DNA of 64,000 nucleotides, taken from contig CAJUER010000002.1 of NCBI GenBank assembly GCA_910585705.1, positions 329,094 to 393,093 of the forward strand. Direction: 5' to 3'. The stretch is from an uncultured Christensenella sp. GTDB lineage: Bacteria; Bacillota; Clostridia; Christensenellales; Borkfalkiaceae. Under the pieces are notes generated by a model. The model ran no database searches. It saw only the letters and a program-made list of their open reading frames with translations, and had not been told where the DNA came from. The position numbers and the translations under genes are program-made. Positions 35,939 to 46,500 of this stretch are shown in pieces (the first letter of the stretch is position 1; every line of letters starts with the position of its first letter).

Positions 35939-36289
35939 ATGAAAAATTTCAGCAAAATCGGCATTAAGGAAGACGCAAGGACGGAGCTTCACGATTCGCT
36001 CAAACTTACGGGCGCGGAAATCAGCGTAAACGTTCTGCCCGCAGGCACAAGCGTTCCGTTTGTACATTCGCACAGGCAGAACGAGGAAATTTATATAATT
36101 TTGAGGGGAGAGGGAACTGCGGTTACCGACGGTGAAAACATCGGCATTAAAGAAGGCGATTGCTTACGGCTGTCCCCGTCGGCGAAACGACGGTTTTTTG
36201 CTTCGGCAAAAAATTCGTTGAAATATATCTGTGTTCAGGTAAAAGCCGACTCGCTCGAAGGCTATACAACGTCCGACGCTATAATTTAA
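35939..36289 (+). CDS. Small cupin-domain protein
   Basis: This 116-residue single-domain cupin carries the metal-site pattern PFVHSHRQNEEIYIILRGEGT followed by DCLRLSPSAKRRF. The histidines and glutamate fit a divalent metal. The frame is open to 35879, but ATG 35939 has CGGAGGT just upstream and lies behind its own promoter. No enzyme activity can be assigned; cupins beside HxlR regulators often belong to small-molecule stress responses. Confidence 0.85.
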   Translation: MKNFSKIGIKEDARTELHDSLKLTGAEISVNVLPAGTSVPFVHSHRQNEEIYIILRGEGTAVTDGENIGIKEGDCLRLSPSAKRRFFASAKNSLKYICVQVKADSLEGYTTSDAII

Positions 36290-36295
36290 ATATAA

Positions 36296-36330
36296 GGGCA
36301 ACCGTAAGTACGGTTGCCCTTATGTTTTTG
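36296..36330 (+). terminator. Terminator after the cupin gene
   Basis: GGGCAACCG (36296-36304) pairs with CGGTTGCCC (36311-36319), then TTATGTTTTT. Confidence 0.85.
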
Positions 36331-36348
36331 TAAAACGGACATGGAAGG

Positions 36349-36843
36349 TTAATCTTCCATATCGGAAAACGGAATTTTTCCGTGCAGTTCAACTGCGTAA
36401 CGACCCGTCGGAGTTCCGTCCGGACCGACTTCCATAAGGCGGAGTCTGTTCATTTTTGAAAAATCGAGTTCGTCGAACACGTCCGCGTATTCGGCGGATT
36501 CCTGGTCGCCGAGTTGGTACAATATACATTCGGTTGCTTCTTGAATTCTCTCGAAGGCGAATTTTTCTATACTTTCAATCGACGCGCCTTCTTTAATCAA
36601 GGCGGCTGCTTCGGGTAACCTGTTTTCGAGAACGCCCTGTTCGATATATTTTTTTATCATATCGGCAAACCCGCCCCTGTGAAATTCGAGACGGTCGCTG
36701 ATAGGTTTTAAAAAACGGAAAGCGGGCAGAACTGCCCACACTTTGCTTTCCTGCTTCAATTCTTCTTTTGCCCACTCTTTCTGAATGCCGAACTTTTCCA
36801 TTATTTTTAATTTTTCGTCAAACGTCAGTTCTTCATCTTTCAT
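36349..36843 (-). CDS. Hypothetical acidic protein
   Basis: The protein has 164 residues and I do not recognise a family. It is charged and mostly helical in character, with no signal or membrane segment. It opens MKDEELTFDEKLKIMEKFGIQ and ends in a short beta-like tail (RYAVELHGKIPFSDMED). Its own promoter (36888-36916) and a GAGG ribosome site support it as a real gene. It is monocistronic, convergent with the cupin gene. Confidence 0.7.
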   Translation of the reverse strand: MKDEELTFDEKLKIMEKFGIQKEWAKEELKQESKVWAVLPAFRFLKPISDRLEFHRGGFADMIKKYIEQGVLENRLPEAAALIKEGASIESIEKFAFERIQEATECILYQLGDQESAEYADVFDELDFSKMNRLRLMEVGPDGTPTGRYAVELHGKIPFSDMED

Positions 36844-36887
36844 TTATAAATCCTCGCACAAACATTTTTTATTTTTTAATTGATTTG

Positions 36888-36916
36888 ATTATAACATCGG
36901 ACAGTCAAAGTTGCAA
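36888..36916 (-). promoter_or_regulatory. Promoter for the hypothetical gene
   Basis: Minus strand TTGCAA (36916-36911) and TATAAT (36893-36888), 17-bp spacer. Confidence 0.6.
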
Positions 36917-37292
36917 CAGATAAATAAACGGGTCGATATATTTATCTCAAGCTACCGCCGCCGTGCAGGGGCTTGAGTTGCGCAAGCGTGCGGGGATTTA
37001 CGCAACGCAAAAATAAAGAGGAGCAGTCGAAATTATATTCTAAATCAAATTATTTAAGCTCATACGCTTCATAATTTTGTCTTTTTTACAGTGCTGAGTG
37101 CAATCTATAAAATTCTACAAATTCCAACAAATTCCAACAAAAATCTACTGCATCAAACTAATATTAACTTTTATGCCGTTTACATTAAAATTTAGCCTGT
37201 ATAAATGTAAAACGAATAGTGTGCATATCGGCATAATCGATGAAAAAATCAAAGCGGTTGCAGGTAGCGCCGTTTACGGGAATTAAACACAA
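36917..37292 (+). promoter_or_regulatory. Leader region of the surface-protein operon
   Basis: No convincing gene. It holds a short direct repeat (AATTCCAACA twice, about 37118-37138) and an inverted repeat TTTACATT/AATGTAAA (37179-37186 and 37204-37211) that embraces a possible promoter (TTTACA, TATAAA, 15-bp spacer). A 62-codon frame at 37098-37286 has no ribosome site and is probably not a gene. Composition becomes more AT-rich here than in the metabolic part. Confidence 0.4.
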
Positions 37293-39587
37293 ATGAAAAG
37301 AATTTTTAAAAACAAAAAAGATTTGATAGCGGTTATTTTAATAGCGGGACTCATTTTAATCGGTTCGGCGTGTCTTTGCGGGTGGGAAATAATACGCTAC
37401 AATAAATATTCCAAACTACAAATAGACAATATAGCCATTACTCACAACGGCAAAGAGGCAAAAAGTTTGTATGCGGAATTTACGGCAGAAAGTCTCGATC
37501 TAGGCGTTGAAATAAACGGAAAAGACGTCGATGATTTAAAAAGAAAAAGAATCGACGTAGAGTGGACGATTATAAGCGAAGACGGCTTGGGCTGCGAAAT
37601 CGATGCGGACGGTCTGATAAAAATAGGGAATAAGCTGGGGGCTTTGACCGTTCAGGTCAAGGTAATGAGCAAAAACGTCGCTGCGGCTTCTGCGGAAATA
37701 AATATTTTTGCACCCGAATCCGCTACTTTGCGGGACATAGAGGTGAAAGCGCCTCAGGACGGTTTGGTGTTTATCGAGGGGCAGAAATTTGACCCGACGG
37801 GCATCGACGTGTTCGCGCACTTTGCGGATATTGAAAAAACGCCTTTGATTTCGGATTTGATTTACAGTGAAGAGCCGTTATCGGTGCATGATACCGAAAT
37901 CGAAATAAAGGCGTCGCATGCGGGAGTCAGCGCGTTTGCCGTAATACCCATAGTTGTTAAGCCCAAAACGTTGCAGAGCATCGAAATTACAAAAGTTCCG
38001 AACAAGCGGCATTATATCGAGGGACAGAGTTTAGACTTAACGGGAATCGAAGTAATGGCTCATTATGAGTACATTGATAAAATCGTCGACGATTACTATG
38101 TGGGTTTAGACGGAGCTTTGACGGCAGACGATTCCGAAATTAATGTTTTTTATACAAACGGTCCTGTTACGAAAGAAGCAAAAGTCAATATCAACGTTGA
38201 GCCGCGCACTTTGGAGGCGATTGAAATTGTAACTCCGCCGAATAAAGTAAAATACATTCAAGGTCAGTTGTTCAATGCAAAGGGCATAAAAGTTTTAGCC
38301 CGATACGAGTATATGACGGTAGACGTGTCTGATTTAATCGAGTGGGATAAAAAAGGGCGTTTGCTTACCGATGATAAATCCGTAACTATTTCATATGAAG
38401 AAAAAGGCGTAAAGCTTTCCAAATCATTGGATATAGACGTGGATTTGCCGTATTCTTCGACCAGAAAGATTATTATGGAAAATCCGTTTGATGCTTCGTT
38501 GACCTGGATCTTTTCTTACAGTGAAGACGGGGTTACAGACAAGATAGACAATACTCTGTTGGACGGACACAGTAATTTGTTGTACGATGCGGAAAACGGC
38601 GTTTATATTGTTCCCGTCGGCGCGTTAGTAACAATCAGGAAAATTAGCCCCGCCGTTACCGACTTCATTTTAAACGGTGAAGAACTAAATTTGAATTATC
38701 CGTCGTCAACTGCGGAGTTTGAGGTCGGGTTCGGTGAAAACGATTTAGAAGTTTCATTTAAAAAAATTCTCGGCGACAGGATTACGGTAAGGCTTTCGGA
38801 GGGTTACGTCGGCGCAAACTGGGCTTTTATATATCCTCTGAGTCATAACGGCGTATTGAGAGCCAAAGATTTGGACCAAATAGCGGCAATATATGAAGAC
38901 GGGGATAATTATTATTTCGAGTACCGTATAGACGGACAGGCGTATACCTTTCCCGAACTGTGCAACTTCACTTTTAGGTCCGATACGTTTATAAGCGTTA
39001 ATCGGGTTGAAAGGATATTGATTGATTCGGTGAAATTGTTCGTCAGGTATCCAAACGGAAATATTTTCGATTATACGGTGAGCCGAAACGACGAATTTGC
39101 TTTCGACAAACTTCCGAAAATTGAAAAACACGGTTATGCTTTGAGCTTTTCTTTAACCGAAGGCGGAGCCGCAATCGGCGCAAAAGACTTTAAAGAATGG
39201 CTTTTGAGCGCGGAGGACGGGAGCGTTGTTTTTGCAGTATACAGTTTGAATGCCGAAACGGTTACGGGAGATATTTTAGGAAGGTGGAGCTATGCGCACA
39301 GTACGGGCGGGCACAGCTTCGAATTAAATATCGAGTTTAACGCAAACGGTACTTACAGTTATAGTTTGATATTCGATTCTAAACTTAATTGCACTTTCGA
39401 GGGCGTGTTCGGCTATAAAAACGGAACGGTCACTATTCTCAGTTTGGAATATAAAGGCGAATATCAATTAATTTCCGTAAATGATTTTACGGTTGAAATA
39501 GATAACGGCAAATTGAAAACAAAACTCTTTGTCATTGACGGAATATCGGTAATGACGGGAGAAATTAATTTAACAAAGGCGGTGTAA
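37293..39587 (+). CDS. Membrane-anchored surface protein with Ig-like repeats
   Basis: The protein has 764 residues, with a short basic N-terminus and a membrane segment (about 10-32) acting as signal or anchor. A Big_2-like region follows, then three related Ig-like modules. Two open with the pattern 'IEI-PP/VPNK-YI-GQ-(F/L)--(T)GI-V-A-YEY' (about 230 and 310) and a third, more diverged copy lies at about 150. The C-terminal 90 residues (GRWSYAHS onward) resemble a lipocalin-like beta-barrel. It is the first gene of the operon with the Hint protein (3 nt later) and the giant toxin. An adhesin or accessory role for the toxin is inference. Confidence 0.75.
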   Translation: MKRIFKNKKDLIAVILIAGLILIGSACLCGWEIIRYNKYSKLQIDNIAITHNGKEAKSLYAEFTAESLDLGVEINGKDVDDLKRKRIDVEWTIISEDGLGCEIDADGLIKIGNKLGALTVQVKVMSKNVAAASAEINIFAPESATLRDIEVKAPQDGLVFIEGQKFDPTGIDVFAHFADIEKTPLISDLIYSEEPLSVHDTEIEIKASHAGVSAFAVIPIVVKPKTLQSIEITKVPNKRHYIEGQSLDLTGIEVMAHYEYIDKIVDDYYVGLDGALTADDSEINVFYTNGPVTKEAKVNINVEPRTLEAIEIVTPPNKVKYIQGQLFNAKGIKVLARYEYMTVDVSDLIEWDKKGRLLTDDKSVTISYEEKGVKLSKSLDIDVDLPYSSTRKIIMENPFDASLTWIFSYSEDGVTDKIDNTLLDGHSNLLYDAENGVYIVPVGALVTIRKISPAVTDFILNGEELNLNYPSSTAEFEVGFGENDLEVSFKKILGDRITVRLSEGYVGANWAFIYPLSHNGVLRAKDLDQIAAIYEDGDNYYFEYRIDGQAYTFPELCNFTFRSDTFISVNRVERILIDSVKLFVRYPNGNIFDYTVSRNDEFAFDKLPKIEKHGYALSFSLTEGGAAIGAKDFKEWLLSAEDGSVVFAVYSLNAETVTGDILGRWSYAHSTGGHSFELNIEFNANGTYSYSLIFDSKLNCTFEGVFGYKNGTVTILSLEYKGEYQLISVNDFTVEIDNGKLKTKLFVIDGISVMTGEINLTKAV

Positions 39588-39616
39588 CGATGAACGGTAA
39601 TTTTAAGGAAAAAACT

Positions 39617-42600
39617 ATGCGTGCAAAATACAAGTTGTTTTTAGCTTGCATTATAGCCGTATTCTTTCTATCGCTTGTTTCGGCGGTAGGAATAACCTAT
39701 GCCGCGAAAGCGGCAAGCTGGGACGTTGTTCCCATAGATAAGGTTTCCGTAACGACGGAAGATTCTTTATCTGTGCGGCCCGGAGGCAGCGTGAGGCTGA
39801 GTTCGACTACCGTGCCAGAGTATGCAATATACACGGCGGGCGAAGTAAGGTATGAAATCGTCAGCGGAAGCGCTTACTCAAATATAAGCGGTTCGACTTT
39901 ACATATAAACGAAAACGCGCAAATCGGTTCGGAAATTATTGTAAGGTCGGTTATTGACGGGGTTGTTTCACAAAACACTTTGACCTTTAAAGTCGTTAAG
40001 ATACCCGTGCAGTCGGTTAAGATTCTTAATACGGAATCGCGCATAGAGGAAAACACTATACTGCCTATTATAACCCAAGTTTTGCCCGCCAACGCTTCGT
40101 ACGGAAACGTTGTTTATTCCCTTGTCGACGGCGGTAGATACGCGTCTGTCGGCGGCGACGGAATAATCATGGTGAAGAACAAACTGCCCGGCGGAGACTT
40201 AACTATCCGCGTGAGGGCAACCTGTGCAAACGATAATTCTATTTATGACGAAAAGACTTTCGATTTATATGTGCCCGTAAGAGAGATAATTATCGGCAAT
40301 GCGAATATAACCGAAGTGGAACAGCGCCGTACTTACAATTTTAACGGAATGGTCGGAGATACCGTCAGTGACAGCGGATTGACTTATTCGATAAACGTCG
40401 GAGATGAAGTCGCAACCGTTTCGGACGACGGTATATTAACCGTGTCCGACGACGCGCCTATCGGATCGGAAATAATTATATCCATTGTAAGCGCTGACTT
40501 AACAGTAACGCATAAAGTTAAAGTAGTAACCGTTTACGCAACTTCCATCCGCCTTGACGGCGTAATAAATCAAGACGGGGCGGAGGTGTTGGAAAGGGAC
40601 AAGGTTTACGCGGAAGACGTTTTGAGTTTTGACGTCGCTTTTCCTACTCCGTTCAACGTAACCGAAAGCCAAAAAAATTATATGGTCGAGCTTTTCAGCG
40701 GCAACACGGAAGCGGCGGAAATCAGTCTTGACGGAAAGAGCGTTATCATCAAGCCGCAAGATCGGATTACGGTAAGAAATCCCGAATTTACCGTCAAAAT
40801 TTCTTCGATTGAAAACCCTGCCGCCGCTGCGGTGTACCGCACATTTAAGGTGCATATCAAAGTAACCGATATCAGCACGTCCGCCCTTGTTGCATATGCC
40901 GACGAGGGAGAAGTGTATGCGATTGAGGATTTAATTCATACTGAAATATTTCCCGATAACAGCGACGTGAGAGGTGCCGTTTACACTATCGAAGACGGCG
41001 GCGAATTTGCGTATATAACAGATAATCGGTTTGTGCACATCACGGGGAAAGATAATTTGCCGAACGGAAATTGCCGATTCTCGATAACGGCGACGGCTGA
41101 GGGATACGGCAGTACGCAAAGCTTTACAATTTACATAAAAGCAGAAAAGATAAATTATACAATCGAAAATTTATCCGATCCGTCATATCCCGAAAATCCC
41201 ATGTCTACAAAAACGGTAGGCAGGGTTGCCGGTATGGGCGAACAAATGCGCATTGCGTTTTATGTGGATAGCAAAGCTACGGAGAGAGTGCCCGTAATCA
41301 ATATAAAAGAAGGAAGCGACTTGATTGCCGACTATAATTACAACGAAGGAGTAATCACGTTTAACGTTGTTCCCGACGCAAAAGGTTCGTTGATTAAGTT
41401 CGAGGCGCAGTTGGATGATTTGATTGTGTCTGTGCGCGATATCGTAATTTATAAACCCGTACAGGATATCTCCGCTGTAACCGACAATTATGAAAGCGAT
41501 AGCGGCAGGTATTTGGTTCACCGCGATAACGCTTCCAAAAATGTAATCAAAAATCTCAATATGGGAACTAAATGGACGGTATCCGCCTCAATCGGCTCGG
41601 TTGATTTGGGCAACCGTTCAAGGCCGATACTTCAAATTCCCGTAACCACAAAAGCGGGAACGGCGGTAAAAGTAACCGTTTACACTAACGACGACAGATG
41701 TCAATTCAGCAAAGAATTTACGTTTTACGTCGCAAAGTTGGACGTGTCGATATTTAAATACGGCGTCGGAGGAAATATTATATCCTTCCCCTATGGTAAA
41801 GACAGCGCGGGCATTTCCATTAAACAAGAAGATACCGCAAAAAATTACAAGCCTCAGCTTTGGGTAGGGCGCTCTACTACCGTAAATATAACGACGTCTA
41901 ACGGACTCGGATTGTCGTATTACGGTTTAAAGGCAACGGGGACGACTATCAGTATGCCTTCGTCGGTAAGCGGCAATTATTCGTTTGCCCCCAAAATAAC
42001 CATTACCGACGGTACGGATTATAACGGTTCGGTAAATTCTTATGTTTTGACATTGCCGACAATTCATGCATTCCGCCCGTTAAGCGGCGTGCCTAAATTG
42101 GTTGACGGAAACGTACCGATGACGACGAATGATAAGGTTCTTGAATTGAGGCAAGAGTATTCGTCTTTTTCAAGTATTGCAACATATAAATTGTCCGATC
42201 TTGTTATGAGCGGCAGTAAACTTTCGGGCGCCAAGCTCGTAGGCAGGAAGTTGACTATAACTTCCGATCATGCGGACTCTACGCAGATTATAATTTTAAG
42301 TTGCGCACAGTATTATAACGGCGTCGAATTAACGGGCAGCGATGCGTATTTTGCAACCGTAACGCAAAAAGTAAAGAGAGTTACCTTAGACAGATGGGGA
42401 GGACATGACGGAACGGATAGTATTTTGGCGGTAAACGGAATGCAGACAAGCATATCTACTCCTTCGAAAACGGGGTATAAATTCAGCGGATATTATACTG
42501 GGGCAGACGGTCGCGGACAAAAATATTATGACGCGAACGGCAAATTGGCAATACAAAGACATAGCGATTACTCTGCAAACGCACTTTATGCCTACTGGAC

Positions 42601-43597
42601 CCCGATTACATATAAGGTTAAATGTGACGTATATGTAAATGACAAATATCAAAATACAGCCTTTGAAAGTGTTTGGACTTACGACCATACTTATATAGTT
42701 AGTGTAGAAAACGAAGACGGTTTTAAACACTTTTTAATTAACGGAATTACATATGAACAGAGTCCGAAAGAAGTTTCAAACCTGACGACAACAGACGGAG
42801 CTACCGTCACAATTTACGCCTATTTTGAAAATTCATGCGTTGCAAGCGGAACGCTTATCACTCTTGCGGACGGTACGCAGAAAGCTGTGGAAGATTTAGA
42901 CGGGTCGGAAATGCTGTTGGTATGGAATATGTTTACAGGCAAGTTCGACGCGGCTCCGATATTGTTTATCGACAGTCACGGCGAACGTGAATATGACGTG
43001 ACGCATCTGTTTTTCAGCGACGGCACCGACATAAAGATAATCGCGGAGCACGGGTTCTGGGACTTCGATTTGAATAGGTACGTCTATGTTAACGGCAGAA
43101 ACGCGGAAGAATATATCGGACACTGGTTCAATAAACAGTATATTGACGAATCGGGAGAACTTCGCTATAAAAAAGTTCAATTTACTAACGTGACATACGA
43201 AACCGAATGGACAAATGCGTGGAGTCCAGTTACATACGGTCATTTGTGTTATTATGTGAACGGAATGCTTTCCGTGCCCGACGACACCGACGGACTGTTG
43301 AATTACTTCATAGTTGATCCCGATACTTTAAAGTACGATGAAGAGGCTATGAAAGCGGATATCGAACTTTACGGTTTGTTCGACTATGAAGCCGATTTCG
43401 CAGGAATAATCACAAAAGAAATGTTTGACGCGTTCAATGGTAAATATCTTAAAATAGCCATAGCAAAAGGGATTTTGACTGAAGAAATGTTAAATAAACT
43501 TATCGAGAATTACTTGAAATTCTTTAATGGAAATCCCGATACGGCGAGCGAGCCACAGACGCACGCGCTAACGGAGGTCGCATATGATGAAGTTTAA
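39617..43597 (+). CDS. Secreted Ig-like/InlB-repeat protein with C-terminal Hint domain
   Basis: The protein has about 1,326 residues. A signal peptide (MRAKYKLFLACIIAVFFL) precedes Big_2-type Ig-like repeats, an InlB/Listeria-Bacteroides repeat (GYKFSGYYTGADGRG) and a C-terminal Hint domain opening CVASGTLITLADGTQKAVEDL at about residue 1074. The Hint block AEHGFWDF is present. The usual terminal VHN of self-cleaving Hint modules is not; the matching place reads YYVNGMLSVPDD and about 90 residues follow. Hint domains normally free toxin tips. ATG 39617 is preferred to 39590 because AAGGAA lies 6 nt before it. Its 3' end overlaps the giant gene by 14 nt. Confidence 0.8.
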   Translation: MRAKYKLFLACIIAVFFLSLVSAVGITYAAKAASWDVVPIDKVSVTTEDSLSVRPGGSVRLSSTTVPEYAIYTAGEVRYEIVSGSAYSNISGSTLHINENAQIGSEIIVRSVIDGVVSQNTLTFKVVKIPVQSVKILNTESRIEENTILPIITQVLPANASYGNVVYSLVDGGRYASVGGDGIIMVKNKLPGGDLTIRVRATCANDNSIYDEKTFDLYVPVREIIIGNANITEVEQRRTYNFNGMVGDTVSDSGLTYSINVGDEVATVSDDGILTVSDDAPIGSEIIISIVSADLTVTHKVKVVTVYATSIRLDGVINQDGAEVLERDKVYAEDVLSFDVAFPTPFNVTESQKNYMVELFSGNTEAAEISLDGKSVIIKPQDRITVRNPEFTVKISSIENPAAAAVYRTFKVHIKVTDISTSALVAYADEGEVYAIEDLIHTEIFPDNSDVRGAVYTIEDGGEFAYITDNRFVHITGKDNLPNGNCRFSITATAEGYGSTQSFTIYIKAEKINYTIENLSDPSYPENPMSTKTVGRVAGMGEQMRIAFYVDSKATERVPVINIKEGSDLIADYNYNEGVITFNVVPDAKGSLIKFEAQLDDLIVSVRDIVIYKPVQDISAVTDNYESDSGRYLVHRDNASKNVIKNLNMGTKWTVSASIGSVDLGNRSRPILQIPVTTKAGTAVKVTVYTNDDRCQFSKEFTFYVAKLDVSIFKYGVGGNIISFPYGKDSAGISIKQEDTAKNYKPQLWVGRSTTVNITTSNGLGLSYYGLKATGTTISMPSSVSGNYSFAPKITITDGTDYNGSVNSYVLTLPTIHAFRPLSGVPKLVDGNVPMTTNDKVLELRQEYSSFSSIATYKLSDLVMSGSKLSGAKLVGRKLTITSDHADSTQIIILSCAQYYNGVELTGSDAYFATVTQKVKRVTLDRWGGHDGTDSILAVNGMQTSISTPSKTGYKFSGYYTGADGRGQKYYDANGKLAIQRHSDYSANALYAYWTPITYKVKCDVYVNDKYQNTAFESVWTYDHTYIVSVENEDGFKHFLINGITYEQSPKEVSNLTTTDGATVTIYAYFENSCVASGTLITLADGTQKAVEDLDGSEMLLVWNMFTGKFDAAPILFIDSHGEREYDVTHLFFSDGTDIKIIAEHGFWDFDLNRYVYVNGRNAEEYIGHWFNKQYIDESGELRYKKVQFTNVTYETEWTNAWSPVTYGHLCYYVNGMLSVPDDTDGLLNYFIVDPDTLKYDEEAMKADIELYGLFDYEADFAGIITKEMFDAFNGKYLKIAIAKGILTEEMLNKLIENYLKFFNGNPDTASEPQTHALTEVAYDEV

Positions 43598-46500
43598 AAG
43601 AAAATTATTAAAAGGGTTATCGAAAGTAGTTTCGATTGCGTTGAGCTTTGCAATGCTTATCGGAATAACCGAATTGCATTTGGTTTCAAACGGGGATTCG
43701 GGAATAGTCGCTACCGCTGCTTCAACCGAAGAGAAGGCGGAAGAGGTAAAATCATCGACCGCATTTAAGCCGCTTGACTATACTATAGTACTCGACTATC
43801 AGGAAGGCGAGCGTTATGAAAACGGGAAAAAATACACCGAAGATAAAATAGAAATCAAAAGCAACAACAGAATAACGGTAAACGTTCCCGAAAAGGACGG
43901 GTATGCTTTCTACGGCTTTTTCAGCGAAAGAAATGCGCGCGGTGTGAAATATTTCGACGAAAACGGAAAAATGCCGGAAGATATTTCATTTACGGCAGAC
44001 ACTCCGCGAAAGCTTTACGCTGCGTGGATAAAGCTTTCAAGCGCTAAAATTCATATTGACGACGAGTTGACCGTAGACAGTTTAAACAGTGTTAAGTACA
44101 CGTCGAAGAGAGCGGTGGGCATAGACGTGAACAAGCTAATCGATTTGCGTTATACAAAAATGCAGGTTGATATAAGCGTAAACGTCCTCGCAGAGGTGAA
44201 AGGCGCGGGAAGAGAACTTAAACTGTTGATCGACAATAAAACCGAGTGGGAAAGAACCAACATCGATTTGCAGAACACTGATTTGCAAACGTATTATTAT
44301 TCCGCAACTTTGGATTTGTCGAAATTCACCAACTCTTCGACTTTCAAATTGGGGATAGCCCAAAGCGAAGAAGATTTTCGGCCCTTTGCAAGATTGCTTT
44401 TTAAAGGAGCGGACGTTTATTTTACGGTTATCGGGCAAGAGCCTGCCGAGCCGTTGACTAAAAGCGAAAAGTCTTTAAAAACAAATACATACGTATTCCC
44501 CGAGTCAAAAGATACAGCCGATAATAAAGGATATAATTTATCGCTGGCGACGGGCGGCGCCCACCCGTTGGGAAGCAATTATGTGAGCTATTCTTTGCGC
44601 TATAAAGGCGGAGAATTGATAGGCGATAACGGAAAGTACGGTTATATTGCCGACGATAATTTCAGCGGCGGCGAAACTCCGAATCTGCAATTGTATCTTA
44701 AATATAACTTTTCCCAAACGGAAAAAATAAACGGCACAGATTGGAATGTAGATTATTCAAATTACACCGGTTCGGTCAACGGTATCAGCGGGGCGGGCGA
44801 AGTCGGAAGCGGAGTGCTTCTCGTTCAAAAATCATTCGACGGAGTAAACTATACTTGGGAAAATCCTTATACAAGCAAGGAGACCACCAGTTTTCATTCG
44901 TCCGATTTTGTCAACAACTACTCCCCGATGCTTTATAACGGCAAGGAAGGTACGGGTTACCGTATCGAGCCTGTGGTAAAGAAAGACGAAAACGGAAACA
45001 CGATTTACACTTATGACGAAAACGGCGACAAAAGCGGATACGAATATGTAAAGAACGGCGACAGCTATGCATATGCGGAGACTTATGCGCCTATCGACGG
45101 ATATTTGCCTATTTATCAGCCGAGCGGCGACAGCTTGAAGCAGGGCATATATATTAAAGTGCTGTTTGCTTACCAGCTTTCATATTATACATATGACAAC
45201 GGTTGGGACCAATTTTGGGACGGGTTTATAACCGACACGAAAGTTTGGCATTATGCCAACGTTGCGGAAGAAACGACTTTATTCATATCCAACAGCAAAG
45301 CCGAAATTTTGTTCCAAAATATGAATTTTACGCAAGCGGAGGAAGACTCGGAAAACTCGGCCGACGATACCGTCAGCGATTTAGTAAGAGACTTCGGCAA
45401 CGTTAAAGACGGCGACGCGGTCAACGACGGATTTAAAGTAAATTATAACGGTAACAATTACGACGTAAGATATTCCAAAAACGGGTCGGGCTTGAACGAT
45501 ACGACAAACGACGCCGTCTATGACGGCAGAGTGTTTATGGAGCCCGGCAAATACGAGTTCACTGTTACTCCGAAAGTCGGCGAACCCAAAAAAACCACGA
45601 TATACATCAACGATCGCGGTTTAACGCAGAATTTAAATTACTATTTCAGCGGCAATTTAATAACCAAAGACAGCCAAAGACTGTTTAGCCAAATAGATGA
45701 AATACCTGTCTACAAAGCGGGACAGGTCAGTTGGCACGTCAACGGAACAGACGAAAATCATATGCCTGTTACAGGCAGAATAGGACTGTATCTCGAAACT
45801 TTATCGAAAGCCGCATTTGAAAGTAAATACGGCTATTTAGAAGACGCTTCCGCAATGAAGGCGTTTAATGCGGGATACGTTAAACTCAACTCGAAAGTCG
45901 AGGTTGACAGTAACTACATAATTAAACCCGACGACGGATTTACTTCTTACAGGGTAAAAGTAGAAAGCGGATACGTTCCTGTCGAAGGCGACGGGTACGA
46001 AGCTTATAAAGAACCGCAAATTATAGACGGAAAAACCTACGTCGGTACGATTTACGGTTCAATCAAACTCGACGACGGACGCGAAATTGTAGGCACAATC
46101 GACGGTTTCGATATTTACAAATTAGTTGCGACGAAGGACAGCGGCAGAAATTCCGCCGGCGGAAAATTTACGGAATGCGGCGATTATTTGGCTCAGTTTG
46201 CGAACAACGGAAAATATTTCGATTCGCCCGAACAAGTCAGCGGCGACGTGTTTTGCTTTTACTTCCGGTTCAGAGTATCGGAAGAAGCCAATGCGCCCGA
46301 AATAAACAAACTGCTGTTCGATTCGAATTTCGGCATTTCCGATTTCGACAGTAAGTATTACGGCGTTAAAATCCCTAATAAAACTACGGGGAAAATAGTT
46401 ACGTTTGTTTATTTTGACGAGGGAACCGCGCAAGCGGCGGCATACGAGTACGCGCGTTCGCTTGTTGTCGCTTCGGGTGACGGATTTACCTTTCGCGGAA

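Noticed and set aside
37098..37286. A 62-codon gene before the surface operon
   Set aside because: No ribosome site, low-complexity AT-rich codons and no recognisable features; it overlaps the probable promoter region.
42830..43597. A self-splicing intein in the Hint gene
   Set aside because: There is no C-terminal His-Asn plus Cys/Ser/Thr junction, no homing endonuclease block and no obvious host protein continuing after it.
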